This document shows positions 1-7,822 of a DNA stretch of 64,000 bases, piece by piece (the stretch's first letter is position 1; every line of letters begins with the position of its first letter). Below the pieces are notes generated by a model. It saw only the letters and a program-made list of their open reading frames with translations. It was not told where the DNA came from and searched no databases. The translations under genes were made by a program, and so were the position numbers. Source of the stretch: Edaphobacter paludis (lineage in GTDB: Bacteria > Acidobacteriota > Terriglobia > Terriglobales > Acidobacteriaceae); the NCBI RefSeq assembly GCF_039993895.1, contig NZ_CP121194.1, forward strand, positions 372,001 through 436,000. Direction: 5' to 3'.

Positions 1-2
1 AT

Positions 3-389
3 ACGCTGCCGTCAAACTGGGGAAGCGATTTAATGACCGGAGGTGCAGGCTCTGGCTGGAATAACACTTCAACGACTGACGCATACCAAAATAGTCAGCT
101 TCTGGATCTGCACGTGACCGGCTTCGATACGAGTGACATAGCAACTACTGGTTCTATTCCCTTCGACCAGAACTCGTGGGCTCTCGCTAACCAGATTGCT
201 GTGACCCAGTCAGTGCCATCGGCGGTCTGCGAGATGCCGACGAGATTCGCCTATCTCCCCAATCTTGGCTATGCTGTCCCTCGTTTATCCACTCCGAACG
301 TTGGCGCAACCGATACGGTTGCGGAGACAGCAGCTCTCATCAATCAGACTTCAGGAAGCGGTCAGTACAACACATCAAATTGTCATTGA
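3..389 (+). CDS. C-terminal part of an unknown secreted or surface protein
   Basis: The reading frame is open to the left edge of the window, so only the last 128 residues are seen. The segment is rich in Ser, Thr, Asn and Gly, has two Cys (one in a Cys-Glu-Met-Pro stretch, one next to the C-terminus) and no membrane helix. This composition suits an exported protein. I do not recognise a family. It ends with TGA and is followed by a stem-loop about 80 bases later. Confidence 0.5.
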   Translation, partial: TLPSNWGSDLMTGGAGSGWNNTSTTDAYQNSQLLDLHVTGFDTSDIATTGSIPFDQNSWALANQIAVTQSVPSAVCEMPTRFAYLPNLGYAVPRLSTPNVGATDTVAETAALINQTSGSGQYNTSNCH

Positions 390-469
390 TTGAAACAGAG
401 ATCAACCAGGAATTGTGGCCCCTCAAATTAGGCGGTGATCTGAGGGCGTGATCCGGGGCTCATGTAACC

Positions 470-507
470 GCGCAGGTCGTTTCGGCGAACCCCGATACGA
501 CCTGCGC
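470..507 (+). terminator. Stem-loop after the partial gene
   Basis: GCGCAGGTCGT (470-480) pairs perfectly with ACGACCTGCGC (497-507) around a 16-base loop. There is no U tract, so it is either a terminator of the upstream gene or a structured element in front of the barrel gene. The rest of the 192-base gap shows nothing else I can name. Confidence 0.4.
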
Positions 508-581
508 CTGCCAAGCCAGCACGCTTCATGACAATGTTTCGGTAGACTCATAGAGTACGTTTGCTTTGAGGGTACTTATTC

Positions 582-1166
582 ATGAAATTCCGGTTATTTG
601 CTTTAGTCGTCGGTTTATCTTTGACGACCGTTGCGGCCCAAGCTCAGTTTGGCCTCTATCTCAACCCCATCGCAACCCACGTGAGCAATGCGCAGGCCGA
701 TACGGGCCCTTTCGCTTTTCTCGGCGAAAACGCCACCTCCAGAATGTTCTACGGCGTGGATATGGGAGGCTACTATAACTTCTATCAGCAGGGCAAAACC
801 GAGGTTGGCGTGGATATCCGTGATTCCATAGTGCACGGCAATAGCGCGTCGCTTAACAGCTTCCTTGTCGGAATCCGTGTCGCTGCCAAACCATTTAGCC
901 GTCCGCTCAAGCCTTATCTTCAGGCCTCGGTCGGCGTCGGCACCACCCGTCCCCCCACTAGCATCGTACGAGTTAACAGGGCCCAGTATGGGATTTTCGG
1001 GGGCGCCGATTACTCACTCAATCGTCATGTAGATTTCCGCATCTTCGAAGTAGGTTTCAACTCTCTTGTGACCGCCAGCAGTTCCACGATCGGCGGTAGC
1101 AGCAGCAACTTTCCTGCTTCCCGGTTGCTGAGCGTCAGCACTGGATTTGTCTTTCGCTTCCGCTGA
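582..1166 (+). CDS. Small outer-membrane beta-barrel protein
   Basis: A 194-residue protein with a clear Sec signal peptide (hydrophobic to about residue 20, cleavage near AAQAQF). The mature part alternates polar and aromatic/aliphatic residues in short strands and ends in Phe-Arg-Phe-Arg, as in small OmpA-like or OmpW-like barrels. GAGGG lies 9 bases upstream of the ATG. It is convergent with the TPR lipoprotein gene, 43 bases apart. The specific role is unknown. Confidence 0.65.
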   Translation: MKFRLFALVVGLSLTTVAAQAQFGLYLNPIATHVSNAQADTGPFAFLGENATSRMFYGVDMGGYYNFYQQGKTEVGVDIRDSIVHGNSASLNSFLVGIRVAAKPFSRPLKPYLQASVGVGTTRPPTSIVRVNRAQYGIFGGADYSLNRHVDFRIFEVGFNSLVTASSSTIGGSSSNFPASRLLSVSTGFVFRFR

Positions 1167-1209
1167 GTTGCCCCGCGTAAAACATCTTCCTGACCATGGC
1201 TGAGCCTTA

Positions 1210-3507
1210 TCAACCGATAAGGCTCAGTTCTTTTTCTGCATCCTTTGCCGTCTGAGTATTCGGAGCGAGGGCGGCGGCCTTCTTCAGATGCAGCGAAGCG
1301 TTGGCTTTATCGGAGAGTTTGCTGTAGATCATGCCCAGGTGATATTGGACTGAGGCGTTGTCCGGAAAAGTCTTCAGCGTATCTTCCAATAGATCCCGTG
1401 CCGAATCGTAATTTCCTTTCTGGTAATTGACCCATGCCAATGTGTCGGCCGTATCGGCTGAATTCGGCAATTCGCGGCGTGCAGTCTGTGCCAGCGACAA
1501 GGCCACATCAAGGTTGCCTCCTGTCTCCGTCATCAGGTAGGCCAGGTTGTTTGAGGCGACAGCCTGATCAGGCTCAATCGAGAGTGCCTTTTTATAAGAG
1601 GCGCTGGCGCCATCACGATCTCCCTGTGCTTCCTGCAGGGTGCCCAATATGGTGAAAGCCTGGGCATCGTTGGGGTGGTCTTTCGTCCACTGTTGCCACG
1701 TAGCAATTGCATGTGCCGTGTCGCCGACGCCAACCTGCGCACGGGCGTAGGCCATCACAGCTGCCTGGTCTTTCGGGTTGATCTGCATTGCCTTCTGGGC
1801 CGATGTGAGCGAGCCGTGGGCGTCGCCCGTCTGCATCTGGAGGCTTGCAAGCAGGTCATACATCTCGCTGTTTTGTGGAGCCTTGGCAATCTGCTCCTGT
1901 ACCCGGCTCAGCGCTTTTGCCGGCTGCTTTTCAAACAAATCGGTAGAAACCAGCAGACTCAAGGCGCGTGAAGAGTTCGGGTTGTACTGAAGCGACTCTT
2001 CCAGCAGACTCTGCGCCTCAGGAATCTTCTTCTGGACCAGGCGAAGCTGAGCCATCTCCAGATAAGCGCTGGGATTCTTGGGATCGATTTTGATGGCCTG
2101 CTTGAAGTCGGCCTCCGCCTTGTCCCATAGCTTCTGGCTCGCCTCGGCCATCCCACGCCACAGGTAGGGAATTGCCGACTGGGGAGCGATGGCGATGGCT
2201 GCCTCTGCTACCTGTGCCAACGTGGTGTAATCGTGAAGCTGCATGGAAACCTGTGCCAAGCCGCTCTGCGCCTCCAGGTTCCTCGGATTGATACGCGAAG
2301 CATCCCGGAAGCTCTCTTGGGCAACATTGGTGTCTCCCTTGGCCAGGGCAGCACGGCCCAGCCAAAGCTTGACCTGCAGGTTCTCCGGATTGGCCTTTGC
2401 AGCCTTTTGCAGCACTCCGAATGCCTCGTCCGTCTTGCCATCGTCGAGCAGGACCATGCTCTTCAATACAGCGACTTCCGGAAGATTGCTGTCCGTTTTG
2501 CTGAGTTCATCTGAAATCTGCCGCACCTTCGCAATGTCGTGTTTCGCCAGCAAAATTTGTGCATAGGCGAGCTTCAGGGGAGCACTCTTCGGATGCTTCG
2601 AAACCAGATCGGCATAGGCTGCGGCGCCCTTGTCGTACTGGTTGGTGCGTATATAGTACGAAGCCAGCAGATCGGCGCCGGTACTGTTGTCGTTGAGCTC
2701 GTCGGTCGCCTGGTGAAGGGTATCTTCTACCTTCGCGGTATCGTTGCGGCGGATATAGAAGTTGGCCAGACTGGCGCGCGCGATGATGTTCTTTGGATCG
2801 GCGGTGATGGCATTCTTCAGCTGATCCTCCGCTCCCTGCAGGTCATTCTTCTTTTCGAGTAACGCTGCCAGCACGAGATGTGCATTTACGTTCTTGCCGT
2901 CAAGCGATACGGCCTTGCGAAGTTGCTCTTCGGCGGAGCTACCGGTTGCCGGATCGGAGGCTTCCAGCAATCCAAGCGAGGCGTGGAAGGCCGCGCGGTT
3001 CGGGTCGATGGCCAGGGCTTGATTGATTTGCTTAAGCGCCTCGGCGCGGTCTCCCTTCGTCGCCGCCACGGCGGAGAGTAAAGCGTATGCATCGGCATTA
3101 TTGTTTTGTATTGCGAGGACAGCGTTTGCCTGGTCGACGGCCTTGTCCATCTGATGGCCCGCCAGCAGCAGGTTGCCCAAGTCGATGCGCGCCTGTAGAT
3201 TGTTGGGCTGCAGATCCACCGTTCGCAGCAGTTCCGTGTATCCCTGCATCATGGCGCCTTGCTTCAGGTAGACCTTGGATAGTTCGTAGTGCGCCTCCCC
3301 AAAGTTGTGGTCCACCTTTAGCGCGTTCGAGAATTGGATCGAAGCTTCCTTCAGTTTTCCCTGGTCTTCATAGCGCTTTCCACTATCCAGATAGCGGTGT
3401 TTCAACTTGTTGGGATCGCGTTTGCAGCCCATATTGAGACCTAATGTGAGAGCCAGACCCAGAACTACCAAAACCCGATATGCCGCCGGAGTGAGTGATG
3501 TCTTCAT
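1210..3507 (-). CDS. TPR-repeat lipoprotein of an exosortase/exopolysaccharide locus (PrsT-like)
   Basis: A 765-residue protein built almost wholly of tetratricopeptide repeats (residues ~35-760; recurring 34-residue units with Ala/Gly/Tyr positions and Pro-Asn/Pro-Lys turns). The N-terminus is a hydrophobic signal ending in a Gly-Cys pair at residues 27-28, an imperfect lipobox (Asn at -3). It resembles the long TPR lipoproteins found beside exosortases, which probably scaffold polysaccharide export in the periplasm. I prefer the ATG at 3507 because GAGGAAG sits just upstream; an in-frame ATG at 3531 would add eight charged residues before the signal. A sigma-54-type promoter lies about 90 bases upstream. 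Confidence 0.8.
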   Translation of the reverse strand: MKTSLTPAAYRVLVVLGLALTLGLNMGCKRDPNKLKHRYLDSGKRYEDQGKLKEASIQFSNALKVDHNFGEAHYELSKVYLKQGAMMQGYTELLRTVDLQPNNLQARIDLGNLLLAGHQMDKAVDQANAVLAIQNNNADAYALLSAVAATKGDRAEALKQINQALAIDPNRAAFHASLGLLEASDPATGSSAEEQLRKAVSLDGKNVNAHLVLAALLEKKNDLQGAEDQLKNAITADPKNIIARASLANFYIRRNDTAKVEDTLHQATDELNDNSTGADLLASYYIRTNQYDKGAAAYADLVSKHPKSAPLKLAYAQILLAKHDIAKVRQISDELSKTDSNLPEVAVLKSMVLLDDGKTDEAFGVLQKAAKANPENLQVKLWLGRAALAKGDTNVAQESFRDASRINPRNLEAQSGLAQVSMQLHDYTTLAQVAEAAIAIAPQSAIPYLWRGMAEASQKLWDKAEADFKQAIKIDPKNPSAYLEMAQLRLVQKKIPEAQSLLEESLQYNPNSSRALSLLVSTDLFEKQPAKALSRVQEQIAKAPQNSEMYDLLASLQMQTGDAHGSLTSAQKAMQINPKDQAAVMAYARAQVGVGDTAHAIATWQQWTKDHPNDAQAFTILGTLQEAQGDRDGASASYKKALSIEPDQAVASNNLAYLMTETGGNLDVALSLAQTARRELPNSADTADTLAWVNYQKGNYDSARDLLEDTLKTFPDNASVQYHLGMIYSKLSDKANASLHLKKAAALAPNTQTAKDAEKELSLIG

Positions 3508-3596
3508 TACGCTTCCTCGATCCTTCTTCAAAACAAACTTTTGACTCGTAGTGTGTTATCTATGCCATTGGTGGCATGAAACACACATCCTGTATC

Positions 3597-3615
3597 AAGC
3601 AATCTTTGTTCCACT
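3597..3615 (-). promoter_or_regulatory. Sigma-54 (-24/-12) promoter of the TPR lipoprotein gene
   Basis: Read on the minus strand the site is TGGAACAAAGATTGCTT, with GG and GC exactly 10 bases apart and a TTGCT -12 element. The expected transcript start is near 3587, giving a leader of about 80 bases to the ATG at 3507. A 6-bp inverted repeat (ATGCCA-TTGG-TGGCAT, 3562-3577) lies in the leader. Confidence 0.65.
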
Positions 3616-3619
3616 GCCT

Positions 3620-4297
3620 CTAGTTCGGTATAAACCGGGGCAGCATGGGCGCCAGCAGGCCGGTAAAGCGAACGGCGCGCCCGCGTGCATCCGCTACGGT
3701 CTCTGTTGGTGAAATCTGGGTGATGACGCGTACCAGGGCGCCATCGGTACGATCCATGCGGATAGCGTCGGCGACCATATAAGCCCTCGCTACATATTCA
3801 TTTGGGATGCTTCGCCCATGTGCCTGGTACCAGTAGATAACGAACTGTCTCGTCTCTCCATTGCTTATCTGGTATTCCCCCACCCTGAAGCTCTTGCCAG
3901 TAGCGTCCGTGATCGTGGTGTAGCGATGGGAATCAAATGTCCAACCCGCTCCCGGCAGGCAATTCTGCGGCGAGTGAATGGACTGGCCGGTGCGTTGTGT
4001 CGGGAAGTAGCCGATAAAGAGTCCGATCGGCAGGTTGGCGTCCACCGGATCCGATGTCTGGCTTACGTTCATGGGTTGCGAACTGGTATAAACCCGATTG
4101 AGAAAGTCCCCCTTGCCCAGCACCGCGAGCACGTCGTCACCAATGGGCAGATCTTGCCCGGTCCACTGGCCGATCGTCTCCGGCATTCGGCTCAACGGTT
4201 CGCTGGCGGGGACGCGATCGGTATCGCCGCGGCTATGCAGGATCAATGCGGTTACGACAAGCAGAAGAACAACTGTCCAAAATCGGGGAGATTTCAT
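3620..4297 (-). CDS. epsI: EpsI, exosortase-associated protein
   Basis: A 225-residue protein with one N-terminal membrane helix (residues ~6-22) and a periplasmic EpsI domain. Family hallmarks are the start motif around RMPETIGQWTGQDL and the central segment HSPQNCLPGAGW, containing the conserved Cys. EpsI domains are either fused to exosortases or, as here, encoded next to them; they are thought to act with the exosortase in processing or export of surface material. The ATG overlaps the exosortase stop as ATGA, indicating translational coupling. A longer frame upstream of 4297 runs inside the exosortase gene and is not used. Confidence 0.85.
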   Translation of the reverse strand: MKSPRFWTVVLLLVVTALILHSRGDTDRVPASEPLSRMPETIGQWTGQDLPIGDDVLAVLGKGDFLNRVYTSSQPMNVSQTSDPVDANLPIGLFIGYFPTQRTGQSIHSPQNCLPGAGWTFDSHRYTTITDATGKSFRVGEYQISNGETRQFVIYWYQAHGRSIPNEYVARAYMVADAIRMDRTDGALVRVITQISPTETVADARGRAVRFTGLLAPMLPRFIPN

Positions 4298-5247
4298 GCT
4301 TTTTTTCCAGTCGCCGGCAAAATAAGCTCCATCACCCGATGAACGAGGTAAAGGCAGCAGAGAGAGATGACAAACATCACCCAGCCGGAAAACTCGTGAA
4401 AGAACCCAAGTGCCTTGTCCGGGTCCCAATATTGCACACACAGGCCAGTGCCGACGATGCGGACAACATTGGCTGCGACCGCGATGGGGATACTGGCAAG
4501 AGCCAGAATGGTCCGGCGCGATGTAGTGCGTTCAAGGAAATATCCATAGAAAATTGCCAGTGCAAACAGGCTCATCAACGAGCGGATACCGCTGCAGGCC
4601 TCAGCGACCTCTAGCTTCATCACCGGTAGTTGGATGACATTGCCTTCCTGGAGCACCGGAACGCCGAGCATTGGCAGAATGTCGCTGGCGATCCGCGACG
4701 CCAGGAGCTGCAGGGGAAACGTTATGTGGTTGAAGATGATGGCGGGAATAGGAATGGCAAGGATCAGGACGAGCAGGGGAAACCGCAGTTCGCGCAGCAT
4801 CTTCCCACCAAAGAACGTCCATATCAAGCCCCCCATCAGAAAGATGAAGGACATACGGGTGGTAAAGAGCTCAACCCCGTAGACTCCGAGGATCAGGAGA
4901 ATGATTGCAAAGACGATGAGGGATACTCCACTCCACGTCGGCCGAACAGGAGTGGCACTGAGGCTCTCTCTCTTGTCCCATATAAGGTATCCGGCAAAAA
5001 GCGGCACCAGGAACCCATGAGAATAGTCCGGGATCGTATACCAGTCGTAGATCAGTTTGCCTGCAATGCGGTAATAGATCACAACCAGCAGGGCAGAGAT
5101 GATCGCGTACGGCAGCCAACCGTATCTGCGGGGTTCGCCAGCGCTCTCTAAGCGGACAGACCCACTGTCCTGCCGGTTTGCAAGCAGCTCAGGGGAGTGA
5201 GATTCGGCTTGGGCGCTGCCTGTCATTCGTAGGACGTTATACTTCAC
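4294..5247 (-). CDS. Exosortase (XrtA/EpsH type)
   Basis: A 317-residue multi-pass membrane protein, about eight hydrophobic segments. The three exosortase catalytic residues are present: Cys218 in EACSGIRSL, Arg263 in NVVRI, and His284 in FFHEFSGW. Exosortases are transpeptidase-like enzymes that cut C-terminal PEP-CTERM-type signals, usually in strains making exopolysaccharide. I chose a GTG start at 5247 because AGGAG (5252-5256) precedes it; ATG at 5226 is the alternative if transcription starts at the sigma-54 site just upstream. No PEP-CTERM substrate was found in this window. Confidence 0.9.
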   Translation of the reverse strand: MKYNVLRMTGSAQAESHSPELLANRQDSGSVRLESAGEPRRYGWLPYAIISALLVVIYYRIAGKLIYDWYTIPDYSHGFLVPLFAGYLIWDKRESLSATPVRPTWSGVSLIVFAIILLILGVYGVELFTTRMSFIFLMGGLIWTFFGGKMLRELRFPLLVLILAIPIPAIIFNHITFPLQLLASRIASDILPMLGVPVLQEGNVIQLPVMKLEVAEACSGIRSLMSLFALAIFYGYFLERTTSRRTILALASIPIAVAANVVRIVGTGLCVQYWDPDKALGFFHEFSGWVMFVISLCCLYLVHRVMELILPATGKKA

Positions 5248-5258
5248 AGATCTCCTGT

Positions 5259-5276
5259 ATGCAATTTACATGCCGT
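5259..5276 (-). promoter_or_regulatory. Sigma-54 (-24/-12) promoter of the exosortase-epsI pair
   Basis: The minus strand reads CGGCATGTAAATTGCAT, GG-N10-GC with GGCA and TTGCA, a close match to the sigma-54 consensus. The predicted start (about 5249) lies inside the ribosome-binding region of the GTG start at 5247, so a transcript from this site would be leaderless for that start or would use ATG 5226. Confidence 0.5.
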
Positions 5277-5522
5277 TGCGATGCGGTCCTATCTTTTCTG
5301 AAATGGACGTCTATCGTCTCCAAAGTGGAAGGTAACCGGTCACGTTATGGAAAAAAAGTTCCTATAGCTGTCGCTGATTTGCATGCACGTATGATGGATG
5401 TATCTTGTGATTCTCCTCCTTTTTGGATTATCGACCATAAATAAATTGAGCGATATGCCGCCTATCGACGGAACAAGCAAAATATTGCAGCTTTTTGGCC
5501 GAACTTGCTCCAATCCTCCTGT

Positions 5523-5540
5523 TTGGCATCCTTCGTGCAT
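5523..5540 (+). promoter_or_regulatory. Sigma-54 (-24/-12) promoter of the exopolysaccharide operon
   Basis: TTGGCATCCTTCGTGCAT has GG at 5525-5526 and GC at 5537-5538, exactly 10 bases apart, with TTGGCA and TGCA elements. The next real gene on this strand starts at 5820, implying a leader of about 270 bases. The 572-base gap 5248-5819 is therefore mostly regulatory: this site, the divergent site at 5259-5276, and room between them for activator binding. No gene is convincing in the gap. Confidence 0.6.
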
Positions 5541-5819
5541 CTGAACAAGGGTACTTACCAAAGGATTCCCATGATTGTAGGCTTCACGAAAAAAAGCAGA
5601 CAGTTCGCATGCCGGGCGGCTAGCAACAACAGCCATTCTCGCACCACGGTTCATTGCTGGGCCGGGTCAACTTCTGGAAAAGCCATCGATTCTACGCCGC
5701 TTGCACGGTATCCCTTATCGGGCCGCTACCGGATAATCGAGACAAAAACGCTGAAAAAGGAAGCAGATGAGGCAGAATGGAATAAGCCCGTTTCCGGCCT
5801 GAAGAGGGGAAGTTATCCA

Positions 5820-6461
5820 ATGAAGTGGTCTCTAGTCATGTTCATCGCGATGTTGTTTGCGGTTCCCACTGCCGGAGTTGCACAGCAGGCGGAAGCCTCT
5901 GGGCCTGCAGCCGCTCAGAGCTCCGCACCATCTGTTGCTGACGCATCGCAGGCAATCGCTAAAGCGGACAAGTCGGATACAGCGCATTATGTGATCGGCG
6001 CTGAGGACACGCTCCAGATCACCGTCTGGAAGGAACCCACCCTTTCGGGTACGGTTCCGGTCCGGCCCGACGGCAGAATCTCGCTCGTTTTGCTGGGCGA
6101 CCTCCCTGCTGCGGGAATGACACCCATGCAACTTGCCGCCGACATCGCACAGCGACTCAAGAAGTACATCCAGGATCCCAGCGTTTCGGTTGTTGTGCTT
6201 GCGGTCAACAGCCAGCGTATCTTCATCATCGGAGAAGTGGGACATGTTGGCGCAGTCTCCATGACGGCAGGAATGACTCCTTTGCAGGCAATTGCCGCTG
6301 CAGGTGGTTTAAGTCCCTTTGCGCACGCCAAAAGTATCTACATTCTGCGCGGCACAGGAGCTGCCCAGAAGAAAATTCCATTCAACTATAAAAAGGCGCT
6401 GAAAGGCGACGATAAACAGGACGTTTCTCTCGAACCTGGCGACACGATTGTGGTCCCATGA
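5820..6461 (+). CDS. Polysaccharide export protein (Wza/GfcE-like, exosortase-locus type)
   Basis: A 213-residue exported protein. It has a signal peptide (residues 1-21, ending GVAQQ), then a Poly_export domain beginning YVIGAEDTLQITVWKEP (~residues 59-75) with VRPDGRISL, and a SLBB-type ligand-binding repeat from about residue 135 (IIGEVGHVGA). There is no lipobox Cys, unlike Wza of E. coli. It should form the periplasmic/outer-membrane exit of the exopolysaccharide. The ATG at 5820 is preceded by AGAGGGGA and begins the signal peptide; an in-frame extension upstream lacks these. Its stop overlaps the next start as ATGA. Confidence 0.85.
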   Translation: MKWSLVMFIAMLFAVPTAGVAQQAEASGPAAAQSSAPSVADASQAIAKADKSDTAHYVIGAEDTLQITVWKEPTLSGTVPVRPDGRISLVLLGDLPAAGMTPMQLAADIAQRLKKYIQDPSVSVVVLAVNSQRIFIIGEVGHVGAVSMTAGMTPLQAIAAAGGLSPFAHAKSIYILRGTGAAQKKIPFNYKKALKGDDKQDVSLEPGDTIVVP

Positions 6462-7813
6462 GCAACGAACCCATGAGAAGTTTACCCATAGCCCGATCTA
6501 TGAAGATTTGTCTTGCCGTCCTGGCCTTCGCCGCGGTCACTGCCACAGCGGCCTCCGCTCAGGCCGCGCCTGCCGGTTCCATGTCGCCCACCGTCGGCCC
6601 AGGTCTTCCAGCGATCGACGGGCTCTTCCATTACGCCTTAAGCGGCGCGGAGCAAGTGGAGACCGGATATAGCGGCTCGGGTACCGGGTACTCGACTAGT
6701 CTCTCCGGCGATGCTTCTTACAGTTCCAAAAGTGAAGCTCGGCCATTCAGCATGGTCTATGCCGGTGGTGTTCTTTTAGGAAACCAGTATGGACGCAGTG
6801 CGACGACTTTTCAGAACTTCGCCGTCTCTCAAGGCCTGGTGACGGGGAATTGGCTCTTCGATGTCTCCGATTCGGTCAGCTATCTGCCTGAATCGCCGAC
6901 CACCGGGCTCTCCGGTATTCCCGGTTTAGGCGATCTCGGCTCGCAACCCCTCCAGGGACCATCGACCGGCCCTGCTGGCGGCATTCTGACAAATAATTCC
7001 ACCAGTATCAGCAACGGGCTCACCGGCAGCGTCGAACGTCGACTCACCAGCCTGACCTCGATCAGCGGCAATGGGTCGTGGACGATTCTTCGCTTCCCTG
7101 ACCAGGGCGGCCTGGATAACACGCAATACTTGGGAGAGGTTGGTCTTAACCACCGGATTGACGCACGGGATACGGTCAGCGGTAATGTGAGTTATTCCAC
7201 GTTCAGCTACGGATCAGGCATCAATCTCACAGTCCAAACGCGCGGTATCAACGGGGTATTCCAACGCGTATTAAGCCGGACGCTCAATGTGACCGTCTCC
7301 GCTGGTCCCCAGTGGATATCCAGCTCGAATAGCGCTTTGATCCCTTCCCGGGTAACTGTGGCGACCGACGCCAGCCTCGTCTACAGTAAACAATTTACAA
7401 ATGCAGGCTTCAGTTATGTACGAGGAGTCAACGGAGGCTCCGGCGTCCAGCCAGGCGCATTGTCCGACACCTTCACTGGATCGGTGGCCAGATCATATGG
7501 CCGCGACTGGATGGCCTCTCTCACCGCAGACTACACTCGCACTTCGGGCTTGTTGCAGCCGTCGGCACTTGTAGCCGCTCCTGGCCTCGGGCTCGCGCTT
7601 CCCTACGCGGGAGGCTCGGGCAATACCGCCTACGGTGGCGTCCAGGTTTCGCGCAGACTAGGCAATTCGTTTTCCGGCTTCGCCAGCTATAACCTTCAAC
7701 ATCAATCTATCGACAGCTCGCTGGCCTCGCAAAATGCCTTCAGCGGTCTTATTCAGACGTTTGGAATCGGGATCACCTACTCTCCCCGCTCTACTCGCCT
7801 CGGTCAGTTTTAA
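6458..7813 (+). CDS. Outer-membrane beta-barrel protein of the exopolysaccharide locus
   Basis: A 451-residue protein, with signal peptide and then many Ser/Gly/Thr-rich amphipathic strands (for example ISGNGSWTILRF, RDTVSGNVSYSTFSY), ending in a strand with terminal Phe. This is the pattern of a 16- to 18-strand barrel and matches the position of the PEP-CTERM-associated outer-membrane protein in exosortase clusters. The ATG at 6458 is coupled to the previous stop (ATGA). ATG 6500 gives a tidier signal peptide and may be the true start. It probably helps export or anchor the polysaccharide. Confidence 0.7.
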   Translation: MSNEPMRSLPIARSMKICLAVLAFAAVTATAASAQAAPAGSMSPTVGPGLPAIDGLFHYALSGAEQVETGYSGSGTGYSTSLSGDASYSSKSEARPFSMVYAGGVLLGNQYGRSATTFQNFAVSQGLVTGNWLFDVSDSVSYLPESPTTGLSGIPGLGDLGSQPLQGPSTGPAGGILTNNSTSISNGLTGSVERRLTSLTSISGNGSWTILRFPDQGGLDNTQYLGEVGLNHRIDARDTVSGNVSYSTFSYGSGINLTVQTRGINGVFQRVLSRTLNVTVSAGPQWISSSNSALIPSRVTVATDASLVYSKQFTNAGFSYVRGVNGGSGVQPGALSDTFTGSVARSYGRDWMASLTADYTRTSGLLQPSALVAAPGLGLALPYAGGSGNTAYGGVQVSRRLGNSFSGFASYNLQHQSIDSSLASQNAFSGLIQTFGIGITYSPRSTRLGQF

Positions 7814-7822
7814 GGAGTCATC

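Noticed and set aside
433-452. GG-N10-GC match upstream of the small barrel gene as a sigma-54 promoter
   Set aside because: The surrounding bases do not match the -24 or -12 consensus; such spacing alone occurs often by chance.
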